A DNA stretch of 64,000 bases, taken from the NCBI GenBank assembly GCA_016703425.1, contig JADJCA010000009.1, forward strand, positions 124,001 to 188,000. The letters are read 5' to 3'. The notes below the pieces were generated by a model. It was not told the DNA's origin. It searched no databases and saw only the letters and a list, made by a program, of their open reading frames with translations. A program made the position numbers and the translations under genes. Source of the DNA: Myxococcales bacterium (GTDB lineage: Bacteria; Myxococcota_A; Polyangia; Polyangiales; Polyangiaceae). Positions 7,950 to 17,614 of this stretch are shown one piece after another; position 1 is the first letter of the stretch, and each line of letters begins with the position of its first letter.

Positions 7950-9479
7950 ATGGCTCAAGAGAGCGCGATCAAGCCCACCCGTTCCGAAAACTTCCCCGAT
8001 TGGTACCAGGCCGTCGTTGACGCCGGAGAGCTCGCCGAGAACTCCGAAGTGCGCGGCTGCATGGTCATCAAGCCGTGGGGCTACGCCCTCTGGGAGAACA
8101 TCCAGAAGGAGCTCGATCGGCGCTTCAAGGCGACGGGCCACAAGAACGCGTATTTTCCGCTCTTCATTCCACTCTCGTACATGGAGAAGGAAGCCGAGCA
8201 CGTGGCCGGCTTCGCCAAAGAGTGCGCCGTCGTGACGCACCACCGCCTCGAGGCGGGCCCCGACGGCAAGCTCCGGCCCGCTGGCGAGCTGACGGAGCCG
8301 CTCATCGTGAGGCCCACTTCAGAAACGATCATCGGCGCCGCGTACGCGCGCTGGGTTCGCTCCTGGCGTGATCTCCCGATCCTCATCAACCAGTGGGCGA
8401 ACGTCGTGCGCTGGGAGCTTCGGCCGCGCCTCTTCCTCCGCACCGCCGAGTTTCTCTGGCAAGAGGGGCACACGGCCCACGAAACCGAGAAAGAAGCGCG
8501 CGAAGAGACCGACAAGATGCTCGCCGTCTACGAGGACGTGGCACGCAACGTCCTCGCCATGCCCGTCATCATGGGCCGCAAGACCGAAGGCGAGCGCTTC
8601 CCCGGCGCCGTCGACACCCTCTGCATCGAAGCCATGGTGCAAGATCGCAAGGCCGTGCAGGCCGGCACGTCGCACTTCTTGGGACAGAACTTCGCCAAGG
8701 CGAGCGGCATCAAGTTCCAGTCGCGCGAGTCGAAAGAAGAGTTCGCCTGGACCACGAGCTGGGGCGTCTCCACGCGCCTCATCGGGACGACCATCATGGC
8801 GCACTCCGACGACGACGGCCTCGTGCTGCCGCCCCGCATCGCGCCCTCGCAGATCGTGATCATCCCCATCACGCCGAAACCGGAGACGCGCGCCGAGGTC
8901 CTCGCGGCCTGCGAAGCGCTCGCCGCCGAGCTCCAGAAGCAAACGGCCTTCGGCGACCCGATCCGCGTCGAGATCGACGCCCGCGACATGAACGGCGGCG
9001 CCAAGAGCTGGGAGTGGATCCGCAAGGGCGCGCCGCTCCGCGTCGAACTGGGAGCCCGCGACATCGCCCAGGGCACGGTCTTCGTCGGCCAGCGTGACAA
9101 GGGCCCCAAGGCCAAAGAGTCGATCGCGCGCGCAGAGTTCGTGGCCACCATCGGCGCGAAGCTCGAGGGCATCCAAAACGCCATCTACGAGCGGGCCCTC
9201 GCCTTTCGCAAGGAGCACACGAAGATCGTCTCCTCGAAGGAGGAGTTCTACGCGATGTTCACGCCGAAGAACGCCGACAAGCCCGAGATCCATGGCGGCT
9301 TCGCGCTGGCCCACTGGGACGGCTCCAAGGAGCTCGAGGCGAAAATCAAAGAAGATCTGAAGGTGACCATCCGCTGCCTGCCCATGAAGGGCGTCCTGCC
9401 CGAGTGCGACGAGCCGGGCACTTGCATCTTCACCGGCAAGCCGAGCGCCGGTCGAGCCGTCTTCTCGAAGGCGTACTGA
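7950..9479 (+). CDS. proS: Proline--tRNA ligase, archaeal/eukaryotic-type (ProS type 3)
   Basis: 509 residues. It charges tRNA-Pro with proline using ATP. Class II motifs are present: the motif 2 region with RWELRPRLFLRTAEFLWQEG (about 151-170) and motif 3 with WGVSTRLIGTTIMAHSDDDG (about 271-290). An anticodon-binding domain (from about 305) and a C-terminal domain with Cys residues that ends in Tyr (GRAVFSKAY) follow; that ending is typical of the archaeal/eukaryotic-like ProRS, which lacks the INS editing insertion of the usual bacterial enzyme. The stop is one base from the start of hisS, so the two synthetases form an operon. A TATGCC sequence 6 bases before the ATG is a possible weak -10. 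Confidence 0.95.
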   Translation: MAQESAIKPTRSENFPDWYQAVVDAGELAENSEVRGCMVIKPWGYALWENIQKELDRRFKATGHKNAYFPLFIPLSYMEKEAEHVAGFAKECAVVTHHRLEAGPDGKLRPAGELTEPLIVRPTSETIIGAAYARWVRSWRDLPILINQWANVVRWELRPRLFLRTAEFLWQEGHTAHETEKEAREETDKMLAVYEDVARNVLAMPVIMGRKTEGERFPGAVDTLCIEAMVQDRKAVQAGTSHFLGQNFAKASGIKFQSRESKEEFAWTTSWGVSTRLIGTTIMAHSDDDGLVLPPRIAPSQIVIIPITPKPETRAEVLAACEALAAELQKQTAFGDPIRVEIDARDMNGGAKSWEWIRKGAPLRVELGARDIAQGTVFVGQRDKGPKAKESIARAEFVATIGAKLEGIQNAIYERALAFRKEHTKIVSSKEEFYAMFTPKNADKPEIHGGFALAHWDGSKELEAKIKEDLKVTIRCLPMKGVLPECDEPGTCIFTGKPSAGRAVFSKAY

Positions 9480-9480
9480 G

Positions 9481-10797
9481 ATGGCCGGCGCGCTCAGCGG
9501 CTTTCCCGAGTGGCTCCCCCAGGTGGAGCTCGTGCAGCAAGAACTGATCGGCATCGTCCGCCGCGAGTTCGAGCTGCACGGCTTCACGCCGCTCATGACG
9601 CGGAGCCTCGAACCGCTCGATGCCCTCGTCGGGCAGGGCGGCGAGACCGACAAGGAGATCTACGGCGTTCACCGGCTTGCGGCGCCGGAACGTGGCGGCA
9701 CCTCCGACACGAAGATGGGCCTCCACTACGACCTCACGGTCCCCTTCGCGCGCTACGTCAGCGAGCGGCGCGGCGAGCTCACGTTTCCGTTTCGTCGCTA
9801 CCAAGTCCAGCCGGCGTGGCGCGGCGAACGGCCGCAGCTGGGGCGCTTCCGCGAGTTCATCCAGGCCGACGCCGATGTCATCGTGCAAGGCGCCCTCGAC
9901 CTTCGCTTCGACATCGAGCTGGTGCGCCTCCTCCGGCGCACCCTCGACCGCATCCAGTCGAGCGCCCTGCCGATCCCGCGCGTCAAGCTGCTGCTCAACA
10001 ACCGCAAGCTCCTCGAGGGCTTCTACCGAGGCCTCGGCGTCGAGGCCATCGCGCCCACGCTCCGAGTCATCGACAAGCTCGGCAAGATCGGCCCCGAGAA
10101 GGTCCATGCGTTGCTCGTTCAAGGGGGCCTCACTTCCGAGCAAGCGACGGCCTGCATCGGCATCTCGAAGCTCGAGCTCCACGGATCGACCGACATGGAC
10201 AAGGTGCGCGCGCTTGGCGTCACCCACCCTCTCCTCGATGAGGGCATGAGCGAGCTCGGTCGTGTCATCGACGCGGCGAGCAAGGGCTCGGCCGCGGGCT
10301 CCGTCGTCGGCGCGCTGCATATCGCGCGCGGGCTCGACTACTACACGGGCACCGTCGTCGAAGGCGTCTTCGAGGACCACCCGGAACTCGGCGCGGTCTG
10401 CTCCGGCGGCCGCTACGACAACCTCGCAAGCGACGGCAAGCAGCCCTTGCCGGGCGTCGGCGTCTCCCTCGGAATCAGCCGCATCATGGGCTACGCCGAG
10501 CACCTTGGCCTCATCAAGGCCACGAAGAAGACGCCGGCCGCGGTCGTCGTCGCGCTCCACTCGGAGGAAGAACGCGCCCTCTCCGAAGACGTCGCCGATG
10601 CGCTCCGCGCGCGCGGCATCGCGACCTTGGTCTCCGACTCGTCGGCCGCCTACGGCAAGCAGATCAAGTCGGCCAGTCAGCTTGGGATCAGCTTCGTGTG
10701 GTTCCCCGGTCGGGCCGGCCAGCCCGACGAGGTGAAGAACATCGTCTCAGGTACGCAGGCCGAAGCGGACCGCGCGACGTGGACGCCAGCGTCGTAG
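9481..10797 (+). CDS. hisS: Histidine--tRNA ligase
   Basis: 438 residues. Class II synthetase core with motif 2 (FPFRRYQVQPAWRGERPQ, about 101-118), the HisRS-specific LDYYTGTVVE (about 285-294) and GGRYDNL (about 309-315), and motif 3 GVSLGISRIM (about 328-337). The C-terminal anticodon-binding domain occupies the last ~90 residues. The LDYYTG and GGRYDNL blocks argue for a true HisRS rather than the HisZ paralogue. It starts one base after the proS stop, implying translational coupling. The N-terminus (SGFPEWLPQ) is a variant of the usual PRGTQDxLP opening. Confidence 0.92.
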   Translation: MAGALSGFPEWLPQVELVQQELIGIVRREFELHGFTPLMTRSLEPLDALVGQGGETDKEIYGVHRLAAPERGGTSDTKMGLHYDLTVPFARYVSERRGELTFPFRRYQVQPAWRGERPQLGRFREFIQADADVIVQGALDLRFDIELVRLLRRTLDRIQSSALPIPRVKLLLNNRKLLEGFYRGLGVEAIAPTLRVIDKLGKIGPEKVHALLVQGGLTSEQATACIGISKLELHGSTDMDKVRALGVTHPLLDEGMSELGRVIDAASKGSAAGSVVGALHIARGLDYYTGTVVEGVFEDHPELGAVCSGGRYDNLASDGKQPLPGVGVSLGISRIMGYAEHLGLIKATKKTPAAVVVALHSEEERALSEDVADALRARGIATLVSDSSAAYGKQIKSASQLGISFVWFPGRAGQPDEVKNIVSGTQAEADRATWTPAS

Positions 10798-10869
10798 CTT
10801 TCGCGCGCACGTCGCCGTGGTTCGAGGCGTCGCTTGAGCTCCGCTCGCCCCCGGCCCATAGTCCGCGCC

Positions 10870-11481
10870 ATGCGCCTCTACCATACGGCCTCGTCTCCTT
10901 TCGTTCGCAAGGTCCTCGTCGCCGCTCACGAGCTGGGGCTCGCGGGACGCATCGAGACGGTGTTCCTTCGGCCTAGCCCCACGAAGGCCGATGGAGACCT
11001 CGCCAAGTCGAACCCGCTCTCCAAGATCCCCGCGCTCATCGACGAGCGCGGCGAGGCTCTCTACGACTCGCCCGTGATCTGCGAGTACCTCGACTCGCTC
11101 GCGCCGCGGCGCCTCGTGCCCGACCACGGCCCTTCCCGCTTCCGCGTCTTGCGCCAGCAGGCCCTCTGCGATGGCATCCTCGATGCTGGCATCCTCGTTC
11201 GCTACGAGCACGTCGAACGGCCCGAGGCCCTTCGCTGGGACGGCTGGATCAAGGGACAGACCGAAAAGGCCAAGCTCGGTCTCGACGCCCTCGAACTCGA
11301 GGTCGCCAACTTCTCCACGACCGAGATCGATCTCGGGCAGATCTGCGCCGCGGTGACCTTCGGTTGGTTCGAGTTCCGAAAGCCCATCGGCGACATTCGC
11401 AAGGGCAGGCCGCAGCTCACTGCGTTCTTCGAGCGCTTCTCCGAGCGGCCGTCGATGAAGGCCACTTTCCCAGCGGCCTGA
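10870..11481 (+). CDS. Glutathione S-transferase-like protein (YibF type)
   Basis: 203 residues from the ATG opening MRLYHTASSPFVRKV; the frame is open 36 bases further up but without GST character. The N-terminal thioredoxin-like domain shows the SPFVRKV active-site segment, the cis-Pro loop SKIPALID and the glutathione-binding YDSPVICEYLD. The helical C-terminal domain occupies about 85-203. Such proteins conjugate or bind glutathione or another thiol; the substrate is unknown. CATAGT sits 7 bases before the ATG, a near-consensus -10, so the mRNA may be leaderless. It follows hisS on the same strand after 72 bases. Confidence 0.85.
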   Translation: MRLYHTASSPFVRKVLVAAHELGLAGRIETVFLRPSPTKADGDLAKSNPLSKIPALIDERGEALYDSPVICEYLDSLAPRRLVPDHGPSRFRVLRQQALCDGILDAGILVRYEHVERPEALRWDGWIKGQTEKAKLGLDALELEVANFSTTEIDLGQICAAVTFGWFEFRKPIGDIRKGRPQLTAFFERFSERPSMKATFPAA

Positions 11482-11502
11482 AGCGTTCCATAACGCCACC
11501 CG

Positions 11503-12546
11503 GTGCTTCATCGACGCATTGTCTCTGTGCTCGCCCTCGCCGGCGGCGCCTTCTTTGGGTGCTCCAGCGAGCCGTCGGGCGCGACCTCCTCCGACGCGCC
11601 GCCCGGAGGCAACGACGCGGGGCGGCTCGATGCCGCGAGTCCTGTGACCAGCGACGCGAGCGCGCGAGACGCCGCGTCGGCGAAGGACGACTCGGGCGCA
11701 GGCCTCGAGGCGGGCGCCGGCGACGCCAAGCTCGATGCGACGAAGCCCCCGTTCACGTGCACCGGCGACGGCTCTTTTCCGCTGACGCTCGCCATTCCTG
11801 AGGCTTCGGCGGCCACCGAGGTGGAGCTCAGCGCCGGCGTTCGCGAGCTCTTCGTCGTCGCCGACTCGGGTCACACCGGCGAGGCGCTCCTCGTCGCTCT
11901 CCCGTCGAAGACCACGCGCTCGCTCACGCTGCCGCTCGACACGACCGCCAGTGACGACCTCGAAGGCGCCGCTTGGCGCGACGGTCACCTCTACACGTTG
12001 ACCTCCTCCGGCGCCGTGCGGCGCTTTAGCCCCAATGGCACGGGAGGCCTCACGCGCGATCAGAACGCCTATGCGCTCGGCGCTTCGCCGTACGCGTGCG
12101 CCGACCTCATGGGGGTGAACTGCGGCAAAGACTACGAAGGCCTCTGCCTTCGAGCGACGCGCGGCACCCACGCCTGCGACGGCTACGCCGCCAGCAAGAA
12201 GGAAGCGAAGCTGTATTGCGTGAAGCTCGACGCCGCCGGTGTGATGTCCGTGGACTCGGCGGTGACGCCGATTCCGTTGACGCTCGGTGCCGACGTGCTC
12301 AGCGACTGCGCGTTCGGTGCCGGCGGGGGCCCCGGCGACGACGTGCTCGTCGTGACGACCAACGTCGGGAACCTCAACCGCTCCTACCGCGTCGACGAAG
12401 CGACGGGTGCGCTCACGCAGCTCCCCATCGGCGTCTTGCCCAACCTCGAGGCCATCGCCATCGACAAGGACGGCGCGCTCTACGTCTTCGACGACCATCA
12501 ATCAGCGCCGAGCGGCTCCCTGCGCGCGACCTGCGTCGGTTGGTAG
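11503..12546 (+). CDS. Lipoprotein with beta-propeller-like domain, function unknown
   Basis: 347 residues with a GTG start. The signal peptide ends GAFFGC with Cys20 as lipidation site. A Ser/Asp/Ala-rich linker (about 21-85) is followed by a globular domain with repeating short beta segments (VRELFVVADSG, DLEGAAWRDGHLYTL, NLEAIAIDKDGALYVFDDH), a pattern seen in SdiA-regulated or phytase-like propellers. Six or more Cys in the mature part (for example CADLMGVNCGKDYEGLC) suggest disulfides. No catalytic motif is visible. It is probably anchored to the cell envelope. Confidence 0.7.
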   Translation: MLHRRIVSVLALAGGAFFGCSSEPSGATSSDAPPGGNDAGRLDAASPVTSDASARDAASAKDDSGAGLEAGAGDAKLDATKPPFTCTGDGSFPLTLAIPEASAATEVELSAGVRELFVVADSGHTGEALLVALPSKTTRSLTLPLDTTASDDLEGAAWRDGHLYTLTSSGAVRRFSPNGTGGLTRDQNAYALGASPYACADLMGVNCGKDYEGLCLRATRGTHACDGYAASKKEAKLYCVKLDAAGVMSVDSAVTPIPLTLGADVLSDCAFGAGGGPGDDVLVVTTNVGNLNRSYRVDEATGALTQLPIGVLPNLEAIAIDKDGALYVFDDHQSAPSGSLRATCVGW

Positions 12547-12738
12547 CAGCCCTTCGTCACCCGCCGGGCGACGCCAAGATCGCCACAGGCTCGGCGTCTG
12601 TGTAGGCCGCCGAGGCGCGCTCGTCGAGTCCTTGCGAGCTTGGCGGGCGGTCGTTGTTCGCGGGGAAACAGCACGTTGTGCCATCAAGAACAGGTGTCGA
12701 TGGCCCGTCCCCTGCAGCGCTTCGCGAAGGAGGTTCTC

Positions 12739-13557
12739 ATGACCCGTACTCTCGCTGCCCCTTGCCACTTCGCCGGTATCGATGCGGACGCCCTGGACTT
12801 CGTCGCCGGCGGCGCTGAGGAGGAGTCTTTCCCGACAGCCCCGGAAGGCCCAGAGGAACCGCCGCTCGATCCCGGCGACGACGCCGGTGCCGGAGCCGGT
12901 CCGGGCACCGGAGAACTTCCGTTCGCCACCGAGGACACGCCACCTTTGGATTCTCCCTACGGGAACGAACCAGCGCGAGGCGCACCTGCCTACGACGCGG
13001 AAGAGCCGGCTCACCCCCAAGAGCCGACGCGCCAGACCGAGTCCCCCGCGGGCGAGGAGAGCTTGCGGCCCGACGGCAACAGTCCGGTCGAAAACCCGGC
13101 GGAGCCCCCGACACCTGACCCCGCTCTGGCCGCCGCCGCCGTCACGGACTCTCCGCGGCTCGACGATCGACATTTCGACCCCTTGGGTCGACTCAACCCT
13201 GAAGGCGTCGACCGCGTGCGGGAGCTGCTCGTCGACGACGAGCTGGCGCAGCTCCGGCAGACGAACCCCGGAGCTACGCGGGACGACGCGGTGCGACGCT
13301 TCACGGAGCGCCAGGAGGAATACGTCGCGCAACAACGCGCCCTCGACGAGAACCGTCGCAACGGTGGCCAGGAGGTGCGCTCCTACGACGCCGACGCGGC
13401 GCGGCGCGCGCAACAAGAGCAACAAGACACGATCAACCGCATCGACTGGTTCCGACGCGGCTTCCCCTTCACGCCGCCGCCGGCGCCGGGCGACGACGAC
13501 GGCAACCCCAGGATGAGGGGTGGGCCGCTACGCGCACCGTTCGTGCGAACGCGTTGA
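12739..13557 (+). CDS. Acidic Pro/Glu-rich protein with double-glycine-type leader
   Basis: 272 residues. The start is fixed by a strong Shine-Dalgarno AAGGAGG 5 bases before the ATG at 12739; an upstream in-frame ATG (12700) has no such site. The first 25 residues fit a double-glycine leader: I14 (-12), L19 (-7), V22 (-4), G24 (-2), G25 (-1), ending LDFVAGG. The remainder is strongly acidic, Pro/Glu/Asp-rich and disordered to about 130, then helical and charged (VRELLVDDELAQLRQ, RRFTERQEEYVAQQ), ending in FTPPPAPGDDDG. No Cys appears after the leader. Leaders of this kind are cut by C39-peptidase ABC exporters; no such exporter is in the window. Product function is unknown. Confidence 0.7.
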   Translation: MTRTLAAPCHFAGIDADALDFVAGGAEEESFPTAPEGPEEPPLDPGDDAGAGAGPGTGELPFATEDTPPLDSPYGNEPARGAPAYDAEEPAHPQEPTRQTESPAGEESLRPDGNSPVENPAEPPTPDPALAAAAVTDSPRLDDRHFDPLGRLNPEGVDRVRELLVDDELAQLRQTNPGATRDDAVRRFTERQEEYVAQQRALDENRRNGGQEVRSYDADAARRAQQEQQDTINRIDWFRRGFPFTPPPAPGDDDGNPRMRGGPLRAPFVRTR

Positions 13558-13566
13558 CGAGCGACC

Positions 13567-16467
13567 TCAATCGAGCAACGCAAGCAAGTCGTCTTTCGTG
13601 ACCACGCCGCGCGCTTCGGCGCCGCTGAGGGCCGCACCGGCGAGGGCCCGCTTCTTCTCCATGAGCGAGAGCATGCGCTCCTCGACGGTGTCCTTGGCCA
13701 CGAGTCGGTACACCATGACGGGCCGGTCCTGACCGATGCGATGCGCACGGTCCGCCGCCTGATCTTCGACGGCGGGGTTCCACCACGGGTCGAGCAAGAA
13801 GACGTGGTCGGCGGCCGTAAGGTTGAGGCCCGTGCCGCCAGCTTTCAGCGACACAAGCAAGACCGGCGGTCCGCCCTCGCTTTGAAAGGTCGCCACGACC
13901 TCGCCGCGATCACGCGTCTGGCCGTCGAGCCGTCCGAAGGCGATGCCGGCCTTGGTGAGGTGCGGTTCAACGAGGTCCAAGAAGCTGGTCCACTGAGAAA
14001 ACACGAGCGCCTTGTGCCCGTCCGCCGCCGCCTCCGAGAGCGCCTCCATAAGGCGCTCGATCTTGGAGGAGCCATCGGCCTTTTGCCCCGGGACCAGAGC
14101 CGAGTGACACGACGCTTGCCGCAAGCGCAAAAGCGCTTCGAGCGCCTGCAGCACGCCACCCCCGCCCTCCTTTGCGAGTCGCTCCACGACGTCGCGCTTG
14201 GTAGCCGCGCGGACGGCGTCGTAGACACTGCGCTCTTCCGCATCGAGCTCGACGTGCAAGACGACCTCGGTGCGCGGCGGAAGCTCCTTCAGCACGTCCT
14301 TCTTCAGCCGGCGCATCACGAAGGGGCGAATCTTCGTGCGAAGCCGCTCGGCCGCACCTTGGTCGCCGGCCGCGACGGGACCCGCGATGCGATCTTGAAA
14401 GTCAGCCCGGCCCCCGAGGAGCCCCGGATTGGCAAAGTGCATCAGGCTCCAAAGCTCCTCCAAGCGGTTCTCCACCGGCGTGCCGCTCAAGGCCACGCGG
14501 AACGCGCCTCGCAACCGAAACGCCGCCCGCGCCGTTTGGCTCGACTCGTTCTTGATGGCCTGGGCCTCGTCGAGGACCACCATGTCGAAGGGCACCTTCT
14601 CGAGTTCGTCGATGTCGAGCCGCACGACGGCGTACGTCGTCAACATCACGTCGAAGGACGCGTCGAGTTCGCGCTTCTGCCCGTGGTAGATGCCCACCCT
14701 CAAGGACGGCCGAAACCGCGTTAGCTCGTCGGCCCAGTTGTAGACGACGCTCTTGGGACAAACGACGAGGATGCGCCCCTTGAGCGCGGCGATGGTCTGT
14801 ACGGTCTTGCCGAGGCCCATGTCGTCGGCGAGCAGCGCGCCGAGCCCCGCGTCGCGCAAGAAGCAGAGCCAATCGATGCCCGTCTGCTGGTAGTCGCGCA
14901 ACTCGGCGTTCAGGTCTTTCGGAAGCGTCGCGCGAGGAATGGCACCGCCGCCAGCGAACAGCGGTGCGAGGCGAGCGAGCTCCGGCGGCGGTGGCATGTC
15001 GAGCGCTTGGCAGAGGGCGCCGAGCTCGGGAAGCGCAGCCGTGCGAACGCGCTTCTCAGCGTCCCGCGCCGCGAGCAGATCCGCGATGCGCGAGGCGTGT
15101 TTGGCCAAGAAGTCGCGCGGCAAGGCGGCCCAGGCTCCGCCCCCGATGGGCACGAGCTCGAGCCCGTCGCGGTAGGCGCGGAGCACCGCCTGCGCGTCCA
15201 CGGAGTGAGCCCGCCCCCGCGGCTCCGCGCCTTCGACCTCGAAGGACACGTCGAAGGTGTCGCCCTGTACCACCACGCGCGGCACAAGCGCGACGCTTCC
15301 TTGCTCGCTGGCCTCGGCCCCTTGAAACTTGCGGACGAGGCCACCCATGCGAATGGCGTCTGCGCCGTCGTAGTTCACGCGCCGGCCGAAGACGAGGTTG
15401 AGCTGCTCCTTCAGGCGGAGCGCCAAGTCATGCTCTTCTTCGGGCCGACGGTCAGGCACGACGTTGCCGAACAACGTCAACACGTCGCCATCGACGCGCG
15501 CCACCGGCGGGTCGCCGTACACGAGCAGCGGCAGCACGCTCAGCGCGTGGCCGTGATCGCCAAGATCGAGGATCACGCGAGGCCGAAGGCGCTTGTCGGT
15601 ACGCGCCACGCGCTTGGTCTGCACGTCGACGAGCATCGTGCGCTCGAGTTGCGGGAGGATCTCCGCGAGCTCGGCGGGCCCCTTGGCGCGCTTGGAGAGC
15701 GGCAACCGCTCAAGCCACTCGCCGGTGAGGTCGCCCTCAGCAATGGGGCGGAACACTCCGGCGACCCGAACGACGCCCATGGCCACGACGGCCTCGATGG
15801 CAGGGTCCCGTTCGATGCGGACGACGAAGCCTGCGCCATCGTCGACGACGGTCGCGCGCGGCGCCACCGTCTCGCCGCTGGTTCGAACGGGAGCGCCTTC
15901 GAACGAGACATCGGACGCCGCCGCGAGGGCCTCAAGGACGTTCTTGAGGTGCACGAGTGGCACGTCCTCGCGGGTCGTCTCGCCGAAGACGCGGTCGAGC
16001 CGCAGATCGTCGTGCGTGGGCTCGAGGCCCGGAGGAAGCTTTCCCCGCGCGACCATCGTGCTGAGCGAGCCCACGAGCTTGTTCGCCGTGCCGCCTCGGT
16101 CGACGAGAAAGCGCGACACGGTGAGCCGTCGCTCCTTGACGCTGAGGCGATAGGCGACGCGACCGGCGGCCGGAGCAGAGACTCCGGCGGCGCTTCCGGC
16201 GTCGGCGGACGTGGCGGTCCCTTGTGCGTCGGCGATGGCAGCCGCCGCGACGTGTGCGCAGGGGTCGACCTTTCCGGCGCAATCGCAAGACCACTCCTCG
16301 TCGTCGGGATAGAGCGTCACGGTGAGCGCGAGCGCAAAGCCTGGCGCGCGGACGCGAAACTCGCCAGCGGTCGCGGTGCCCTGCACCGAGCCTTCGCGGG
16401 CGAGCTTGGCCCCCTGCGACCAGACGGCCGGCAGGCACGCCTTGCGAACGACATCGAGCATGCTCAT
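13567..16467 (-). CDS. SWIM zinc-finger SNF2-family DNA helicase/ATPase
   Basis: 966 residues from the ATG at 16467. A SWIM zinc finger lies near the N-terminus (C61, C63, C70, H72: CDC..CAH). A middle region (~150-510) is the bacterial SNF2-associated part. The helicase core follows: DDMGLGKT Walker A (about 548-555), DEAQ box (632-635), LSGTPVENRLEELWSLMHF motif III region. The C-terminal helicase lobe carries LVFSQWTSFLD, SLKAGGTGLNLT and DPWWNPAVEDQAADRAHRIGQ. This is the RapA/HepA-like architecture that translocates on DNA using ATP. It begins 14 bases after the stop of the lipoprotein gene at 16482 on the same strand, so the two are probably one operon. Confidence 0.92.
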   Translation of the reverse strand: MSMLDVVRKACLPAVWSQGAKLAREGSVQGTATAGEFRVRAPGFALALTVTLYPDDEEWSCDCAGKVDPCAHVAAAAIADAQGTATSADAGSAAGVSAPAAGRVAYRLSVKERRLTVSRFLVDRGGTANKLVGSLSTMVARGKLPPGLEPTHDDLRLDRVFGETTREDVPLVHLKNVLEALAAASDVSFEGAPVRTSGETVAPRATVVDDGAGFVVRIERDPAIEAVVAMGVVRVAGVFRPIAEGDLTGEWLERLPLSKRAKGPAELAEILPQLERTMLVDVQTKRVARTDKRLRPRVILDLGDHGHALSVLPLLVYGDPPVARVDGDVLTLFGNVVPDRRPEEEHDLALRLKEQLNLVFGRRVNYDGADAIRMGGLVRKFQGAEASEQGSVALVPRVVVQGDTFDVSFEVEGAEPRGRAHSVDAQAVLRAYRDGLELVPIGGGAWAALPRDFLAKHASRIADLLAARDAEKRVRTAALPELGALCQALDMPPPPELARLAPLFAGGGAIPRATLPKDLNAELRDYQQTGIDWLCFLRDAGLGALLADDMGLGKTVQTIAALKGRILVVCPKSVVYNWADELTRFRPSLRVGIYHGQKRELDASFDVMLTTYAVVRLDIDELEKVPFDMVVLDEAQAIKNESSQTARAAFRLRGAFRVALSGTPVENRLEELWSLMHFANPGLLGGRADFQDRIAGPVAAGDQGAAERLRTKIRPFVMRRLKKDVLKELPPRTEVVLHVELDAEERSVYDAVRAATKRDVVERLAKEGGGGVLQALEALLRLRQASCHSALVPGQKADGSSKIERLMEALSEAAADGHKALVFSQWTSFLDLVEPHLTKAGIAFGRLDGQTRDRGEVVATFQSEGGPPVLLVSLKAGGTGLNLTAADHVFLLDPWWNPAVEDQAADRAHRIGQDRPVMVYRLVAKDTVEERMLSLMEKKRALAGAALSGAEARGVVTKDDLLALLD

Positions 16468-16481
16468 CAGCGCGGGCCGCC

Positions 16482-17606
16482 CTATTGCGAGAGCGTCACC
16501 TTCCGCATCGGCTGCGGCGTCATGAACTCCGTCACAGCGCGGGTGATGTCGGCTTCGCGAACGTTGGCCTTGATGGCGCCGGCGATGGGAGTGTTCGGGC
16601 ACGCGACGCGATCGGCCATGAGCTTCTTCTCATGAAGCTTCCGAGCGGTACGCCGCTCAAACACGGAGACCTCGAGGTCGAGGTACTCGATGCCGTTGGC
16701 GCTCTTCGAAGCCCCGCCGCACGAGAAGAAGCGCTCGGCGGGCTTGGCGACGGCGACCCAGTCGAGATCTTCGACCTTCACGGGTTTCCCAACGACGAGG
16801 AGCTTCTGACCCGGGACGCCGATGACCGCGACGCCGCGCGGCACGGCTGACGTAGGCGCGGGACTCTCCTTTGCGAAGGCCACCGGCGCGGTGCTGACGC
16901 GCGCAAGCTCGGTCGCCAAGAGCTCCATCAGCACGGGGCCCGTCAACGTGAGTGTCTCGTTGGCCTTGTCGGAGCCAACCTCGAAGAGGATTGGCGTCAC
17001 GAGCGCGTCGCGCTGCGAGAGGAGGAGACCACCTAGCGCCCCCGTGACATCGATCTCGAAACCCTTCTTGCCGCTGGCGGTCACGCTCTCGCGTCGGCCG
17101 CCCATGGTGATCCAACCTGGCACGAAGGACTCGACGTCGAGCGCCACGCGTCCGTTCTTCCCAATCTTGAAGGCCGTGCCGCCGCACATGGCACCTCCAC
17201 AGGAGAGCGAGCCCAGCGCGCCGTCGCCCCCGGTGGGGACGAATCGCACGAACGACTTCGCCGAGCCCTCCCACGACACCTCCGCCTTCGCGTCCTCCTT
17301 GCTAAGGAAGACGCCGCGCTTGCCGGAGACGGCCAAGGTGTTCTTGCCGAGCTTGAGCCCCGCCTTCGGTACGGCAAACGACTCGCTGGCCTTGTCCCCC
17401 ACGGCGCGCGTCTGCCCTTCAAAGGTCAGCTCGGCACCGGGAACGGTCTTCACGAGGAGCACGAGCTCGTCGGGTCGACGGCCCTCGGTCACGAGGCCGT
17501 CCTTCACCTCGAGGGTGAGAGGAAAGGCGCCGCCGCCACCGCAAGCGGCAACGAAGGGCGCAAGCGACACCAGCCATCGTGCACGACGTCCTTGGAGCTT
17601 GGACAT
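16482..17606 (-). CDS. Lipoprotein of unknown function
   Basis: 374 residues from the ATG at 17606; TATGCT lies 8 bases before it. The signal peptide carries basic residues (KLQGRRARW) and ends FVAAC, with a GGGG run after the Cys. The mature part is beta-rich and contains two Cys-containing patches (SLSCGGAMCGG and FFSCGGASKS). An early stretch (DELVLLVKTVPGAELTF) resembles an Ig-like strand pattern. I recognise no family. It sits directly upstream of the SNF2 helicase gene, an odd operon partner for an exported lipoprotein. Confidence 0.7.
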   Translation of the reverse strand: MSKLQGRRARWLVSLAPFVAACGGGGAFPLTLEVKDGLVTEGRRPDELVLLVKTVPGAELTFEGQTRAVGDKASESFAVPKAGLKLGKNTLAVSGKRGVFLSKEDAKAEVSWEGSAKSFVRFVPTGGDGALGSLSCGGAMCGGTAFKIGKNGRVALDVESFVPGWITMGGRRESVTASGKKGFEIDVTGALGGLLLSQRDALVTPILFEVGSDKANETLTLTGPVLMELLATELARVSTAPVAFAKESPAPTSAVPRGVAVIGVPGQKLLVVGKPVKVEDLDWVAVAKPAERFFSCGGASKSANGIEYLDLEVSVFERRTARKLHEKKLMADRVACPNTPIAGAIKANVREADITRAVTEFMTPQPMRKVTLSQ

Positions 17607-17614
17607 AACGGCGG

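Noticed and set aside
15007..16635. 542-codon open frame antisense to the SNF2 helicase gene
   Set aside because: The minus strand carries unmistakable SWIM and SNF2 motifs. The plus-strand product has no recognisable fold.
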